Part shown: in pieces, positions 7,108 through 15,503 of the stretch
How positions within the stretch are numbered: position 1 is the first letter of the stretch
Layout: the number at the start of each line of letters is the position of its first letter
Origin: Nitrospirota bacterium
GTDB taxonomy: Bacteria; Nitrospirota; Nitrospiria; JACQBW01
DNA length: 37,994 nt
NCBI GenBank assembly: GCA_016194305.1
Contig: JACQBW010000021.1
Location: forward strand, 1-37,994
Direction of reading: 5' to 3'
Program-made: the position numbers and the translations under genes
Notes under the pieces: generated by a model
Told to the model about the DNA's origin: nothing
Database searches by the model: none
Seen by the model: the letters and a program-made list of their open reading frames with translations, nothing else

Positions 7108-8979
7108 ATGAAATCCATATCCCCTTTTTTCATACTTCTTGTGTTCTTAAGTGTTCCCGCAAAGGGAAGTGACCTCTCGGCCCTTGACCAGTTCATTAAA
7201 TTATCTCAAGATAAGAGACTTTGGGATCAACGCTACTGGCAGATTCTGCTTCACTATCAACCGACTTTAGCGGGCAATAAAAGCCTGATTGATGATCCGA
7301 AATTTTTTCTTTCCCTGGTAGGGGAAAACAGTCCGGAAGACGAGCTCAGATCAACCCTCATCGCTTTCTTTACCTCGGCTGAAAAGGGAGATCTTCATCC
7401 CCGGTGCAGATTTCCTGCCCGATATGAATGGCTTAAATCGGTACTTCAATGGGAAGAATCCCTGTTCTCAAATATTTCATGTCATGAACTCAAGAAATAT
7501 GAAAAAACCATGAGTCCCAAATCGGCCGTTCTCGTCTTCCCCACTTTTTTTATGAATAATCCCGCCTCGATGTTCGGACACACTCTTCTTAGAATTGATA
7601 ACACTTCGGAGAGTAAACTCCTCTCTTTTTCAGCAAACTACGCCGCCTACCCGGATTCTTTCGGGTTTCTTTATCCGATTAAGGGCGTATTTGGTTTCTA
7701 TAAAGGATACTTTTCAATCTTTCCTTACTACGAGACCATTCGAATGTATAACGATACGGAACAGAGAGATATGTGGGAATATCATCTCAATTTTTCTGAG
7801 GCAGAGATACAAATGATGACCTGGCATCTATGGGAACTTAAAGAGATCTATTCCTACTATTATTTCCTGGATGAAAACTGTTCTTACAATCTTCTTTATC
7901 TATTTGAGGCTGCGCGACCAACCCTTCACCTGACCGACAGAAAATGGTATTGGACTATTCCAACGGATACTTTAAGAGCCATTCTGTCAGAAGGGGTTAT
8001 TGAAGATGCCGATTTCCGGCCGGCAAAAGGAACAAAAATTAGATATATAGCGTCTCTGTTAGATAATATAGGCCAGGAAAATGCCTTAAAGATTGTAGAA
8101 AAGAAACTCGATCCGACACGCGTTCCGTCGTCTACCGTACAAGAAAAAATAAAGATTTTGGACCTGGCTGTGGAAGAGATTCAATATCGATACAACAAAC
8201 ACCAGATGCCAAAGGAGACTTACCTCAATCTCTTTCTGTCGACCCTGAATGAGCGGAGCAAACTGGGCGTTTCCGACAAAGAATCATATAAGATTCCGGT
8301 CCCGAATCCTCCGGAATCCGGGCATCGTTCCAGCAGAATAAGCCTCAGTGAAGGTATAAGAGAAAACAGTTCTTTCGAAGAGATCCATTATCGTCCTGCC
8401 TATCACACGCTTCTTGATCCAGACGAAGGATTCGTCAAAGGATTGCAGATCGTTTTTGCCGATACGGCTGTCAGATTTTATAATGAAGGAAAAATAAAAC
8501 TTGAAAGCTTTGACCTCATCGATATCGTGTCGCTCTCTCCCCGTGACCGATTTTTTAAACCGTTGTCGTACAAGGTCTCTACTGGAATCAAACAACAGAT
8601 GATGGAAGCCGGAGATGACTTGATCGTCTATCAGCTCAATCCTGGAGTTGGCATGACACTTGAGAACAGTTCAATGGGTTTGGTCTATGGACTGGTGGAA
8701 ATGAATCTCAATGTAAGCGAAGAATTCCGGGACCGCTATGCCTTGGGTGGGGGTCTCCAGTTTGGTGTCATCAAACAGATTAATGGAGTCTGGAAAGCCT
8801 CTCTTTCCTTGGAAGATGTCTCCTATCCGTTTAGAAATATCTTCCAGGAGAAGAAAGTCTCATTGGTTCAAACGATTAAACTGAATCCTGATCAGAGTCT
8901 CAATATATCGTACTTCTGGGATCAAGTGAGTGACATCCATCGCACCGAAGGTCAGGTTCATTGGAATATCTTTTTTTGA
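7108..8979 (+). CDS. DUF4105 (Lnb N-terminal-like) outer-membrane protein
   Basis: The ATG at 7108 gives 623 residues starting with a clean signal peptide; an in-frame ATG at 7075 adds only 11 residues without a ribosome site. The DUF4105 domain spans about residues 140-290: F-P-T-F-F-M-N-N-P-A-S-M-F-G-H-T-L-L-R-I with His158, and D-E-N-C-S-Y-N with Cys258. This His/Cys pair suggests an NlpC/P60-like thiol hydrolase fold, though activity is unproven. The C-terminal half (about 430-623) is rich in alternating strands and ends in aromatic residues, suggesting an outer-membrane barrel. The gene overlaps the next one by 19 nt. Confidence 0.85.
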   Translation: MKSISPFFILLVFLSVPAKGSDLSALDQFIKLSQDKRLWDQRYWQILLHYQPTLAGNKSLIDDPKFFLSLVGENSPEDELRSTLIAFFTSAEKGDLHPRCRFPARYEWLKSVLQWEESLFSNISCHELKKYEKTMSPKSAVLVFPTFFMNNPASMFGHTLLRIDNTSESKLLSFSANYAAYPDSFGFLYPIKGVFGFYKGYFSIFPYYETIRMYNDTEQRDMWEYHLNFSEAEIQMMTWHLWELKEIYSYYYFLDENCSYNLLYLFEAARPTLHLTDRKWYWTIPTDTLRAILSEGVIEDADFRPAKGTKIRYIASLLDNIGQENALKIVEKKLDPTRVPSSTVQEKIKILDLAVEEIQYRYNKHQMPKETYLNLFLSTLNERSKLGVSDKESYKIPVPNPPESGHRSSRISLSEGIRENSSFEEIHYRPAYHTLLDPDEGFVKGLQIVFADTAVRFYNEGKIKLESFDLIDIVSLSPRDRFFKPLSYKVSTGIKQQMMEAGDDLIVYQLNPGVGMTLENSSMGLVYGLVEMNLNVSEEFRDRYALGGGLQFGVIKQINGVWKASLSLEDVSYPFRNIFQEKKVSLVQTIKLNPDQSLNISYFWDQVSDIHRTEGQVHWNIFF

Positions 8980-9827
8980 AATATCAAAATTCCATTTTAT
9001 TGATTATGATATTCGGGTTCTCACTCTCCGGATGTAACGGAATCTTTTACCAGCCGACCCGCACCCTCCTTATCACTCCGGAACGATTACACTATTCCTT
9101 TGAAGATGTTTACTTTAAGAGTCGGGATGGAACGGAACTGAATGGCTGGTTTATCCCTGGAAGGGGACAGATTAGAGGAACCGTGGTCCAGTTTCATGGA
9201 AATGGCGCAAACATGGCGAACCACTATGGCGCGGTCTACTGGCTGCCGGACAAAGGCTTTAATGTTTTCGTATTTGATTACAGAGGTTACGGAAAATCGG
9301 CGGGGATTCCAACGCGGCAGGGAATTGCTGAAGACGGGATTGCTGCGGTTGAATATGTTCAAAGTAGATCAGACGCTTCTGATTTGCCGATCATCCTGTT
9401 TGGACAGAGCCTGGGAGGCGCAGTCGCGGTCTCAACTTTAATCCGTCAAAAATGGAATGGGATCGGCGCTGTCATCGTGGAAAGTTCATTTGCGCGGTAT
9501 CGGGATATCGCCCGCGAAAAACTCGGGTCTTTCTGGCTGACATGGCCCTTTCAATGGCCGCTCTCTTTTTTGATTTCCAATGCTGATTCTCCCGCAGACT
9601 TGATTTCAAAAATCTCTCCGATACCGGTCTTGATTGTCCATGGGGATTCCGACGAGGTGATCCCTGTTCATCATTCCGAGGCTCTTTTTAAAGCCGCGCG
9701 CGAACCGAAACTGCTCTGGATTGTTCCGGGAGGACGACACATCGATGCGTTCTCACCGGAACATTTTGAAAACCGGAAAAGATTAATTGACTTCCTCGAT
9801 CAAATTCCAAAAACCCAAAACCAATAA
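8961..9827 (+). CDS. Alpha/beta hydrolase, probable lipoprotein
   Basis: This 288-residue protein, counted from a TTG at 8961 (another TTG at 8976 is possible), has an N-terminal hydrophobic segment ending S-L-S-G-C, a likely lipobox. The alpha/beta-hydrolase core follows: oxyanion-region H-G-N-G, nucleophile elbow G-Q-S-L-G-G with Ser150, acid region H-G-D-S-D-E-V-I-P and catalytic His in G-G-R-H. It resembles BEM46/YheT-like serine esterases anchored in the envelope. The substrate is unknown. Overlap with the DUF4105 gene implies coupled translation, so the two may act on the same envelope substrate. Confidence 0.85.
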   Translation: MEYLFLKYQNSILLIMIFGFSLSGCNGIFYQPTRTLLITPERLHYSFEDVYFKSRDGTELNGWFIPGRGQIRGTVVQFHGNGANMANHYGAVYWLPDKGFNVFVFDYRGYGKSAGIPTRQGIAEDGIAAVEYVQSRSDASDLPIILFGQSLGGAVAVSTLIRQKWNGIGAVIVESSFARYRDIAREKLGSFWLTWPFQWPLSFLISNADSPADLISKISPIPVLIVHGDSDEVIPVHHSEALFKAAREPKLLWIVPGGRHIDAFSPEHFENRKRLIDFLDQIPKTQNQ

Positions 9828-9896
9828 TGTTGTCGTGCCTGCAAATGTTTAACTTGCGATTGATTTTATTGCACTGTTCAGATAGTATCTCCCTTG

Positions 9897-10250
9897 ATGG
9901 AACCCCTATTAAATTATAAGGCAAGTGTTTTATTCACCTTTTTCATACCTTTATTAATCGTCAGCTCCGTTCATGCCGGTAATTTTGAAAAAGGCTTCGT
10001 CGAAAGATCTTCCTCTAGCTATAGTTTAAAGAAATTCATTTTTGAAAACATCGACAACCTTTCAAAGGAAATCGCCCTGGGTCAGGGAGAAACACTGAAC
10101 ATACTCGCGGAATTAATGGAAATCCCGCTGGAAGAAAGGGGCGCTTTTTTTCAAAACCTTCGGGCCCATTACGATACGATCTTCCCCTCGAAGGATGTCA
10201 CTCCCGCCGAAGTTTTCAATAATATCATCGCTGTGACTTTAGCAAAATAG
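9897..10250 (+). CDS. Half-size DUF3015 paralogue, secreted
   Basis: This protein of about 117 residues has an N-terminal signal sequence (ending V-S-S-V-H-A-G). Its body closely matches the C-terminal half of the DUF3015 protein at 6549: E-N-I-D-N-L-S-K-E-I-A-L-G-Q-G-E and a shared N-N-I-I-A-V-T-L-A ending. The cysteine-containing G-C-G-L-G-S-M-L-F-G half is absent. The ATG at 9897 has no good ribosome site and a TTG at 9894 is also in frame, so the start is uncertain. It is a partial duplication that kept an export signal, so it may still be functional. Confidence 0.75.
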   Translation: MEPLLNYKASVLFTFFIPLLIVSSVHAGNFEKGFVERSSSSYSLKKFIFENIDNLSKEIALGQGETLNILAELMEIPLEERGAFFQNLRAHYDTIFPSKDVTPAEVFNNIIAVTLAK

Positions 10251-10411
10251 TATCATCCCCTCCTTTCTTCGTATTAATTCTCCTTGGATTCAATATCCAG
10301 GTCCTTTCGGACTCCAGGCTATGAACGTTTATAAAGATCCCAAGTCTCTTTTCCTGCTTCAAATACGAGATCACTTAGGATAAACTGGTTAAAACATGGG
10401 GGATTTTGAAT

Positions 10412-10852
10412 ATGTTTCGATTTTTGTTCTGGATCATTTTTTTAGCAGTCACATTCTTCGCCGGCTACTATTTCGGTGAGAGACACTCCATTCATTTTGC
10501 AAGCCATATTCCTGGCATCCCATCGGAACTCAGTAACAAGGCCTCCCATCTGGAACAGACCCTGAAAGGAATTCGACTCTGGATGGCGCTTAACGATTCA
10601 AAGGACCATTTGAATCTCGCTTCAGCGGCCCTTGAAAATAAAAACTATGGAAACGCTGTGACAGAGGTCAAAGAGGCAAAGACAAAGTTGGAAAAGGCGG
10701 AAAGTTTATCACAGGGAGAGTTGAAAAAAGAGCTTAAGCCTTTGAATAATCTGATGACAGAAACCGAAGTGAATTTGATTCAGATGAATCCGAAAGCAAA
10801 GTCTCAGGTAGAAAGCGCAAAAAAAACCCTCGACAAAATTATTTCAAAATAG
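10412..10852 (+). CDS. Small membrane-anchored helical protein, unknown function
   Basis: This is about 146 residues from the ATG at 10412, which has GGGGGA eight bases upstream. One N-terminal transmembrane helix (residues about 4-20, ending A-G-Y-Y-F-G) is followed by a charged helical domain with TPR-like or coiled-coil character (D-H-L-N-L-A-S-A-A-L-E-N-K-N-Y and lysine/glutamate heptads). No cysteines and no known domain were recognised. The 3' end overlaps the convergent DUF4177-like gene by 9 nt. It is probably anchored in the inner membrane facing the periplasm. Confidence 0.7.
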   Translation: MFRFLFWIIFLAVTFFAGYYFGERHSIHFASHIPGIPSELSNKASHLEQTLKGIRLWMALNDSKDHLNLASAALENKNYGNAVTEVKEAKTKLEKAESLSQGELKKELKPLNNLMTETEVNLIQMNPKAKSQVESAKKTLDKIISK

Positions 10853-11014
10853 GGAATCTTCTTTTCGGCGCTTGAAAAAACAACGATAGGTGGAGGTTTC
10901 ATTCTTCTGAACCTGGACATAGACCAGTTCCCACCCCTCTTTTCCGATAAAGTTCAGCTGATTGGCCGTTTGAATATCGCTTAACTCTTCGACACGATAT
11001 TCCCAGCCGGTCAT
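10844..11014 (-). CDS. DUF4177-like small protein (56 aa)
   Basis: The minus strand encodes 56 residues from ATG at 11014 to TGA at 10846-10844. The start M-T-G-W-E-Y-R-V-E-E-L, the G-K-E-G-W-E-L-V-Y-V block and the F-F-K-R-R ending match DUF4177, a short beta-rich family of unknown function whose members read W-E-Y-K-V...G-x-x-G-W-E-L-V. The ATG overlaps the stop codon of the patatin-like gene (ATGA) and has GAGGAG upstream, so translation is probably coupled. Its end overlaps the convergent gene at 10852 by 9 nt. Confidence 0.8.
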   Translation of the reverse strand: MTGWEYRVEELSDIQTANQLNFIGKEGWELVYVQVQKNETSTYRCFFKRRKEDSLF

Positions 11015-12006
11015 GCTGTCTCCTCATTCATCTCTTTAATCTTTTTAAGATAGGATTCCGGTTTCTCCTGGGGTTCGGACAGGGAGGCAGGCGACCGTTT
11101 TCCTAACAGAAACTGTCTAAGCCTCTTATTGCGGATTTCTCTCTTGATCGAGTCGATCATTTTTTTTGCCGCTTCTTCTCCGGCCTTGTAGCATTCGGCT
11201 CCCCGATTAAACTCAGCCCAGTGGATATGGCCGACATCCGGGCGAATGACCACATCGGCCTGCCTCAGCTGAATCTCGCTTAAGACATTCCGGGTCATAT
11301 CGCTTGAACGTAAAACGATTTCGATCCCTCTTTTCAGTTCAGAGGGTTCAAGATTATTGGACGCTTCGATAGCGATCGTAAAGGTAGCACCATTTCTTAA
11401 TGCCGGTTCGATCGGTACGCGGTTGACCCAACCCCCGTCGATCAACTGCATATTACCAATTTTAACAGGAGGAAAAATACCTGGTATGGCACAACTGGCG
11501 GCGACCGCTTCCCTCATCGGACCCGTTGACAAAACAATCTCCATACCCGACAGAATATCGGCCGCAACGCAAAAAAACGGGATTTTGGTATCTTCGATCT
11601 TGATATCTTCAATCAATCCATTGAGCGTCCGTTGCAGTTCACCCGCGCTGATAAAAAAACCCCGGTTTAAAGAAATTCCGTAGAAAAGTCCCCTTTTAAA
11701 ATAGGATTTCATCTGATCGAAAAAGGAAGATTTCTTAACCTGGGTAAAATTTTCTTTGAGGAATTCCAGACGTGCGTGTTTAAAAACCGGACTTTTGAGA
11801 AAGCGGATAATTTTTTCCTTGATCAGATTAGCGTCAGGCTCTGTTGCATATAACCCGCCCACAAGTGAACCAAAACTGGTCCCACAGACGAGGTCGATCG
11901 GGATTTTTTCATCTTCAAGGACCTTCAAGACCCCCAAGTGGGCAAATCCCCGCGTTCCCCCGCCGCCCAAAACGACACCAATTTTAAACGATTTTTTGGT
12001 TTCCAT
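11011..12006 (-). CDS. Patatin-like phospholipase (RssA type)
   Basis: This 331-residue protein has the complete patatin set: glycine-rich oxyanion loop G-G-G-G-T-R-G-F-A-H-L-G near residue 16, nucleophile elbow G-T-S-F-G-S-L (catalytic Ser) near residue 45, and catalytic Asp in D-G-G-W-V-N-R-V-P near residue 190. No signal peptide is visible, so it should act in the cytoplasm or on the inner membrane face, hydrolysing phospholipid or lysophospholipid acyl esters. The lysine-rich small gene lies 12 nt upstream and the DUF4177-like gene overlaps its stop. The RssA-like length argues against a secreted ExoU-type toxin. Confidence 0.9.
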   Translation of the reverse strand: METKKSFKIGVVLGGGGTRGFAHLGVLKVLEDEKIPIDLVCGTSFGSLVGGLYATEPDANLIKEKIIRFLKSPVFKHARLEFLKENFTQVKKSSFFDQMKSYFKRGLFYGISLNRGFFISAGELQRTLNGLIEDIKIEDTKIPFFCVAADILSGMEIVLSTGPMREAVAASCAIPGIFPPVKIGNMQLIDGGWVNRVPIEPALRNGATFTIAIEASNNLEPSELKRGIEIVLRSSDMTRNVLSEIQLRQADVVIRPDVGHIHWAEFNRGAECYKAGEEAAKKMIDSIKREIRNKRLRQFLLGKRSPASLSEPQEKPESYLKKIKEMNEETA

Positions 12007-12018
12007 GCTTTGAATGGA

Positions 12019-12282
12019 TCAAGCGGCAGTTTCTCCGGATTTAACGGCCTCTTTCCCCTCTTCTCCTTTTTTCTTTTTTGCCTTCTTATCTTTCATCCGG
12101 ATAGACTCCAGTTCAATTGTCTTTTTTCTCCGCTGGGTTCTTTTCAATCTTTTCTGCCAGACCCTAAGTGTGGTGGCATCCGAACCAGATTTTTCTTTGT
12201 CTCCGGTTGCCTTTATTTTCATTTGGGCCAGTTTCTTCTTTAGGCGAGTTACTTTTTTTGTCAATTCTTCTACTTTTGGCAT
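12019..12282 (-). CDS. Lysine-rich small coiled-coil protein, unknown function
   Basis: This 87-residue protein is extremely basic. It has an N-terminal leucine/lysine heptad segment (V-E-E-L-T-K-K-V-T-R-L-K-K-K-L), an R-V-W-Q-K-R-L-K-R-T-Q-R-R-K-K block and a lysine/glutamate tail. It begins at an ATG with AAGGAG in front and a TATAAT about 20 bp upstream, and lies in one unit with the patatin gene. It may bind nucleic acid or acidic partners, but there is no domain match. The opposite-strand frame here has poorer start signals and is taken as a shadow. Confidence 0.68.
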   Translation of the reverse strand: MPKVEELTKKVTRLKKKLAQMKIKATGDKEKSGSDATTLRVWQKRLKRTQRRKKTIELESIRMKDKKAKKKKGEEGKEAVKSGETAA

Positions 12283-12301
12283 TTCTTTCTCCTTATTGTT
12301 A

Positions 12302-12307
12302 ATTATA
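12302..12307 (-). promoter_or_regulatory. Candidate -10 element for the small basic protein / patatin genes
   Basis: A perfect TATAAT lies on the minus strand at 12307-12302, 20 bases before the start codon at 12282. No convincing -35 hexamer is seen 16-18 bases upstream. The short leader leaves just enough room for the AAGGAG ribosome site. Confidence 0.35.
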
Positions 12308-12375
12308 TCTTATTTTGATCATTGCGTTCTATTGGGCTTGCAGCGACTAATCTTCCAGGCGCTAAAAACAAGCCG

Positions 12376-12655
12376 GCCGAGCGACGAGAACACCGGATCT
12401 GCCCTAATATCAACTCCAAAACGTTGAGAATGGGGCAGAGGCCAGGCCGCAGGAGCAAGGCATACGGAGCGTACACGACACGTACGTGAGTAATGCCGAG
12501 CGACGAGAACACCGCATATGCCCTATTATCAGCTCCAAAACGTTGAGAATGGGGCAGAGGCCAGGCCGCAGGAGCAAGGCATACGGAGCGTACACGACAC
12601 GTACGTGAGTAATGCCGAGCGACGAGAACACCGCATATGCCCTATTATCAACGTT
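12376..12655. repeat. Tandem 119-bp MITE-like repeats with inverted ends
   Basis: GCCGAGCGACGAGAACACCG recurs at 12376, 12495 and 12614, an exact 119-bp period. The last copy is bounded at 12539-12655 by inverted ends AACGTTGA and TCAACGTT, with a second complementary pair just inside (TGGGGCA and TGCCC). Each full unit also holds an internal dyad GGCAT...GTAC-ACGACAC-GTAC...ATGCC. The first copy is only a 3' end. No transposase lies nearby. It looks like a non-autonomous palindromic element that duplicated in tandem. It fills the gap between the pseudopilin gene and the patatin unit; short frames inside it are not taken as genes. Confidence 0.85.
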
Positions 12656-12661
12656 TTTAAC

Positions 12662-13156
12662 CTACCAATCACGGTATTTGGTCTTGTCAATGGCCGTATT
12701 ACTGCTTTTTGAATAAACGTCATACACGTCATCGCCGCACCAATTTTCTGAATCCGGTTCGTCCGAGTTACACCGTAACCCCCATTCTGCGTTCTTTGTC
12801 ATGGGGTCAATCGGGATCTTCCGGAGATAACGTGTCACGGTTTCTTTCGGAGAACGGGGATTCTTAACTCCTTTGACCAGAATGTCAAGTGATTTGGGAT
12901 ACCCGGATTCACCAGCGATATCATTGGCAATCGTGCTTCCCTTGTAGGGTATCGTCAAGAAATCCTGATGGAACTCGTCGATCGCCTCTCTTATTGTACG
13001 AAGAGTCTGATGAAGTTCATACTCTTTTGCCCGACGTGCCGCCATTTTTGAAAAAGGGATGACCATGGAAGCCAATATCATTATAATCGAGAGGGTAACC
13101 ATCAATTCCAGCAAGGTGAGGCCCGCCTCTCGTTCCCGATATCGGTTGGATCTCAT
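12662..13156 (-). CDS. Type II secretion / type IV pilus-like pseudopilin (GspG-like)
   Basis: This 164-residue protein has a prepilin leader and cleavage region: basic R-S-N-R-Y-R-E-R-E-A-G, then L-T-L-L-E-L-M-V-T-L-S-I-I-M with the conserved Glu at mature position +5. The hydrophobic N-terminal helix is followed by a variable globular domain with two cysteines (L-R-C-N-S and N-W-C-G-D-D) and a GspG-like ending (D-D-V-Y-D-V-Y-S). It should be processed by a prepilin peptidase and assemble into a periplasmic pseudopilus. Its start overlaps the stop of the secretin gene by 4 nt. The assembly ATPase and platform genes are not in the window. Confidence 0.85.
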   Translation of the reverse strand: MRSNRYREREAGLTLLELMVTLSIIMILASMVIPFSKMAARRAKEYELHQTLRTIREAIDEFHQDFLTIPYKGSTIANDIAGESGYPKSLDILVKGVKNPRSPKETVTRYLRKIPIDPMTKNAEWGLRCNSDEPDSENWCGDDVYDVYSKSSNTAIDKTKYRDW

Positions 13157-15492
13157 TGAATCTTGATGACTCCACTCCCCATTCTTACCGGCAAAACCGC
13201 CTTTGAAGAATTCAAAAACTTTCCTTCTTTCCCAGCCACAAAAGCTTCCCCTTTTCTCTTTCCAAGAAAAGTGAGTGTGCCAATGGTTCCACTGCCGCTC
13301 TTTCCCTCAGTCTCTCCGATACGGACAAGGTGGATATTGACCTGTCCTGTGACTGCATTGACCGACGTGACAAAGGAGGTCTGTTTCCCATCGCTTTTCA
13401 AAAAACTCCCTTCAACAGCTCTTTTTAAATCAAGGAGAGCGGGATTAAAACTGAAGGCAATATCTAGCTCCGATAAATCTTTAACATCATTGACCACCAG
13501 ATCAATGCTTGTTTCCTGGCCCTCAAAGACCTGACTCGAGGAGGGAACGACTTGAAACGAACCGGCGCTCCTCAGTTCCGGAGGTGCGGGCTGGAGAGCT
13601 CCCTCATCCGGGCCTTTTGCTCCACCCGGAAGCGGCGGGAGCGGTGGTGTTCCGGAAACCGGCGTTTCCCTCTTCACATCTCCGACGGTTGGGAACTCTG
13701 CAAATAGAGGCTTCGTGGAATAACTCTCTTCAGTTCCGGACCAAAACGCCTGCAATTCCTTAGACGGTGTCTCGATACCATGCAAAACACGAGGGGTGAT
13801 TGTCAATAACACTTCTGTTTTGACCTTTTCGATGTCGACTCCCGTAAAGAGCACGCCTAGAAGAGGAATATCTCCGAGACCCGGAATGATGTTCTTGGTC
13901 TTTCGCTCTTCCTCACTGATCAATCCACCTATGACCCCTGTTTCTCCATCTCGAAGGCTCAAAAAGGTGTCCGCAATACGCTGATTGAATTTAAACTGCT
14001 TAACGCCCTGACCCAGATCGACCTGGTCTCCCAACGAGGAAACTTCCAGGCTCAGTTTGAGCAACACATCGTTATTCAGATGAATGGAAGGTTCTGCCGA
14101 TACTTTGATGCCGGTATCTTTAAATTCGGTATTGGTAGCGGTCGTTGGGGTGATACCTGATCCGGGGGCCACGGCGTTCGAAGTTGAACTCAATAGAATC
14201 GGAACCCTCTGACCAATATTGATTTTTGCAGCCTTGCCGTCCAGAACCCTGATTTTTGGATTGGCAAGAATCTTTGCATTTGAATTCGTTTTAAGGAAGT
14301 CCACGTAAATTTTCGGAATGATAAATTGAAATACCTGGTCATTCAGGTTTTTCAACGTTGCCATATCGATCACGCCCGGGGTAAATTGCACGGTATTCCC
14401 CGATGCCGTATTTCCGCCCATGAGCGCGGTGACCCGATTATTATCAAAGGAGAGCCCATAACGGAGCAGATCGGTCCGATCCACCTCCAGAATTTCAAAT
14501 TCCAGCATGACCTCCCCCGCTCTTCGATCGTTGGCTTCGATAATCTTTTCTGTCAATTTTATTTTATCAGGAGTCTCTCTGATGGTGATTGAATTAAGTT
14601 CCTCATTGATCTGGATTTTCCGGATTTCCAGCATCGTCCTCAGCATATCGGCGATCTGCTTTGCCTTGGTATTGGAGAGATAAAAGACCCGGATCATCAA
14701 ATCTTGATACTGGTCAACTTTCTGTTTGGTTTTAGGGATAATCAAAATCGTATCGTCGCTGATCCGTTTCATAAAGAGCGCATTGGTCGCCAAAATCAGG
14801 TTCAACGTCTCTTTAAATGTTGCATCCTTGACAAAGATCGTCACGTTATCGTCCCGGACATCCTTATCAAAAAGGATGTTAATGCCTGCCGTTTTGGAAA
14901 GAAGCTCGAACACTTCCTTTAACCTTGCATTGTGAAACTTTAATGTGATCGGTTGGGGAGACTTTAAAGAAAGCTCTCCCCCTTCTTCCCGGGTTGCCTC
15001 TTTCAGGACATTCATTTTAACCAGTTCTTCTTTAATCAAATTGTTCTCGGGATTCAGGGCTAACGCTTTCTCCAATTCCTCGACCGCATCGTCGATGCGT
15101 CCTGCCTTCAGCATTTTTTGGGAAGAGGTGATCCGATCTTCTGATTCCTTAAACCGGGTCGCCTGGATTAGCGCGGTTTGGTACTCGATCTTTTCCTCAT
15201 CAAAAGTCATCGCTCTCTTCAGCTCGGCAATCGCTTCGTCATAATTTCCGGATTTAATCAACTCTTTGCCCTTTTGAAAATGGAGTCCTCCTGCCTTTAA
15301 CCGGGCTTTAACCAGCTTTTCCTTCAATCCCGCATCGTTAGGATGCTTTTTCGCTTCATCCTTATAAAGGTCATAAGCTTCATCCCATTTCTCCTGCTTG
15401 ACCTTATCATCGGCAAGCCGAAGCTGAGCAGATGAGAAACAGGAAGTCAGAAAAAAGAAACTTATTAGAATGGCGGGCAAAAATTTAGTCAT
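13153..15492 (-). CDS. TPR-secretin with C-terminal cohesin-like domain (GspD/PilQ family)
   Basis: About 779 residues from the ATG at 15492, where AAGG spacing is good; an ATG at 15498 is also possible. A lipobox-like L-T-S-C follows a short signal. Residues about 25-165 are TPR-like helices. A STN/N0-type domain follows (I-T-L-K-F-H-N-A-R-L-K-E-V-F-E-L-L), then secretin N-domains, then the pore domain with V-P-I-L-L and the signature G-L-G-D-I-P-L-L-G-V-L-F near residue 550. After a proline-rich linker the last 130 residues resemble a cohesin domain (S-S-S-Q-V-F-E-G-Q...F-N-P-A-L-L-D-L-K). It forms an outer-membrane channel for a type II-like system, with the pseudopilin gene directly downstream. 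Confidence 0.9.
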   Translation of the reverse strand: MTKFLPAILISFFFLTSCFSSAQLRLADDKVKQEKWDEAYDLYKDEAKKHPNDAGLKEKLVKARLKAGGLHFQKGKELIKSGNYDEAIAELKRAMTFDEEKIEYQTALIQATRFKESEDRITSSQKMLKAGRIDDAVEELEKALALNPENNLIKEELVKMNVLKEATREEGGELSLKSPQPITLKFHNARLKEVFELLSKTAGINILFDKDVRDDNVTIFVKDATFKETLNLILATNALFMKRISDDTILIIPKTKQKVDQYQDLMIRVFYLSNTKAKQIADMLRTMLEIRKIQINEELNSITIRETPDKIKLTEKIIEANDRRAGEVMLEFEILEVDRTDLLRYGLSFDNNRVTALMGGNTASGNTVQFTPGVIDMATLKNLNDQVFQFIIPKIYVDFLKTNSNAKILANPKIRVLDGKAAKINIGQRVPILLSSTSNAVAPGSGITPTTATNTEFKDTGIKVSAEPSIHLNNDVLLKLSLEVSSLGDQVDLGQGVKQFKFNQRIADTFLSLRDGETGVIGGLISEEERKTKNIIPGLGDIPLLGVLFTGVDIEKVKTEVLLTITPRVLHGIETPSKELQAFWSGTEESYSTKPLFAEFPTVGDVKRETPVSGTPPLPPLPGGAKGPDEGALQPAPPELRSAGSFQVVPSSSQVFEGQETSIDLVVNDVKDLSELDIAFSFNPALLDLKRAVEGSFLKSDGKQTSFVTSVNAVTGQVNIHLVRIGETEGKSGSGTIGTLTFLGKRKGEAFVAGKEGKFLNSSKAVLPVRMGSGVIKIQ

Positions 15493-15503
15493 ATTCATCC
15501 TTC

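Noticed and set aside
12014-12427. Plus-strand hydrophobic frame of 137 codons
   Set aside because: It is the complement of the lysine-rich gene, which has the better ribosome site and -10 element; it also runs into the repeats.
12376-12655. CRISPR array
   Set aside because: The whole 119-bp unit repeats with no unique spacers and no cas genes nearby.
12303-12732. Short repeated minus-strand frames with T-H-V-R-V-V-Y-A-P-Y
   Set aside because: They are translations of the 119-bp repeat and extend only by chance into flanking DNA; no start signals.
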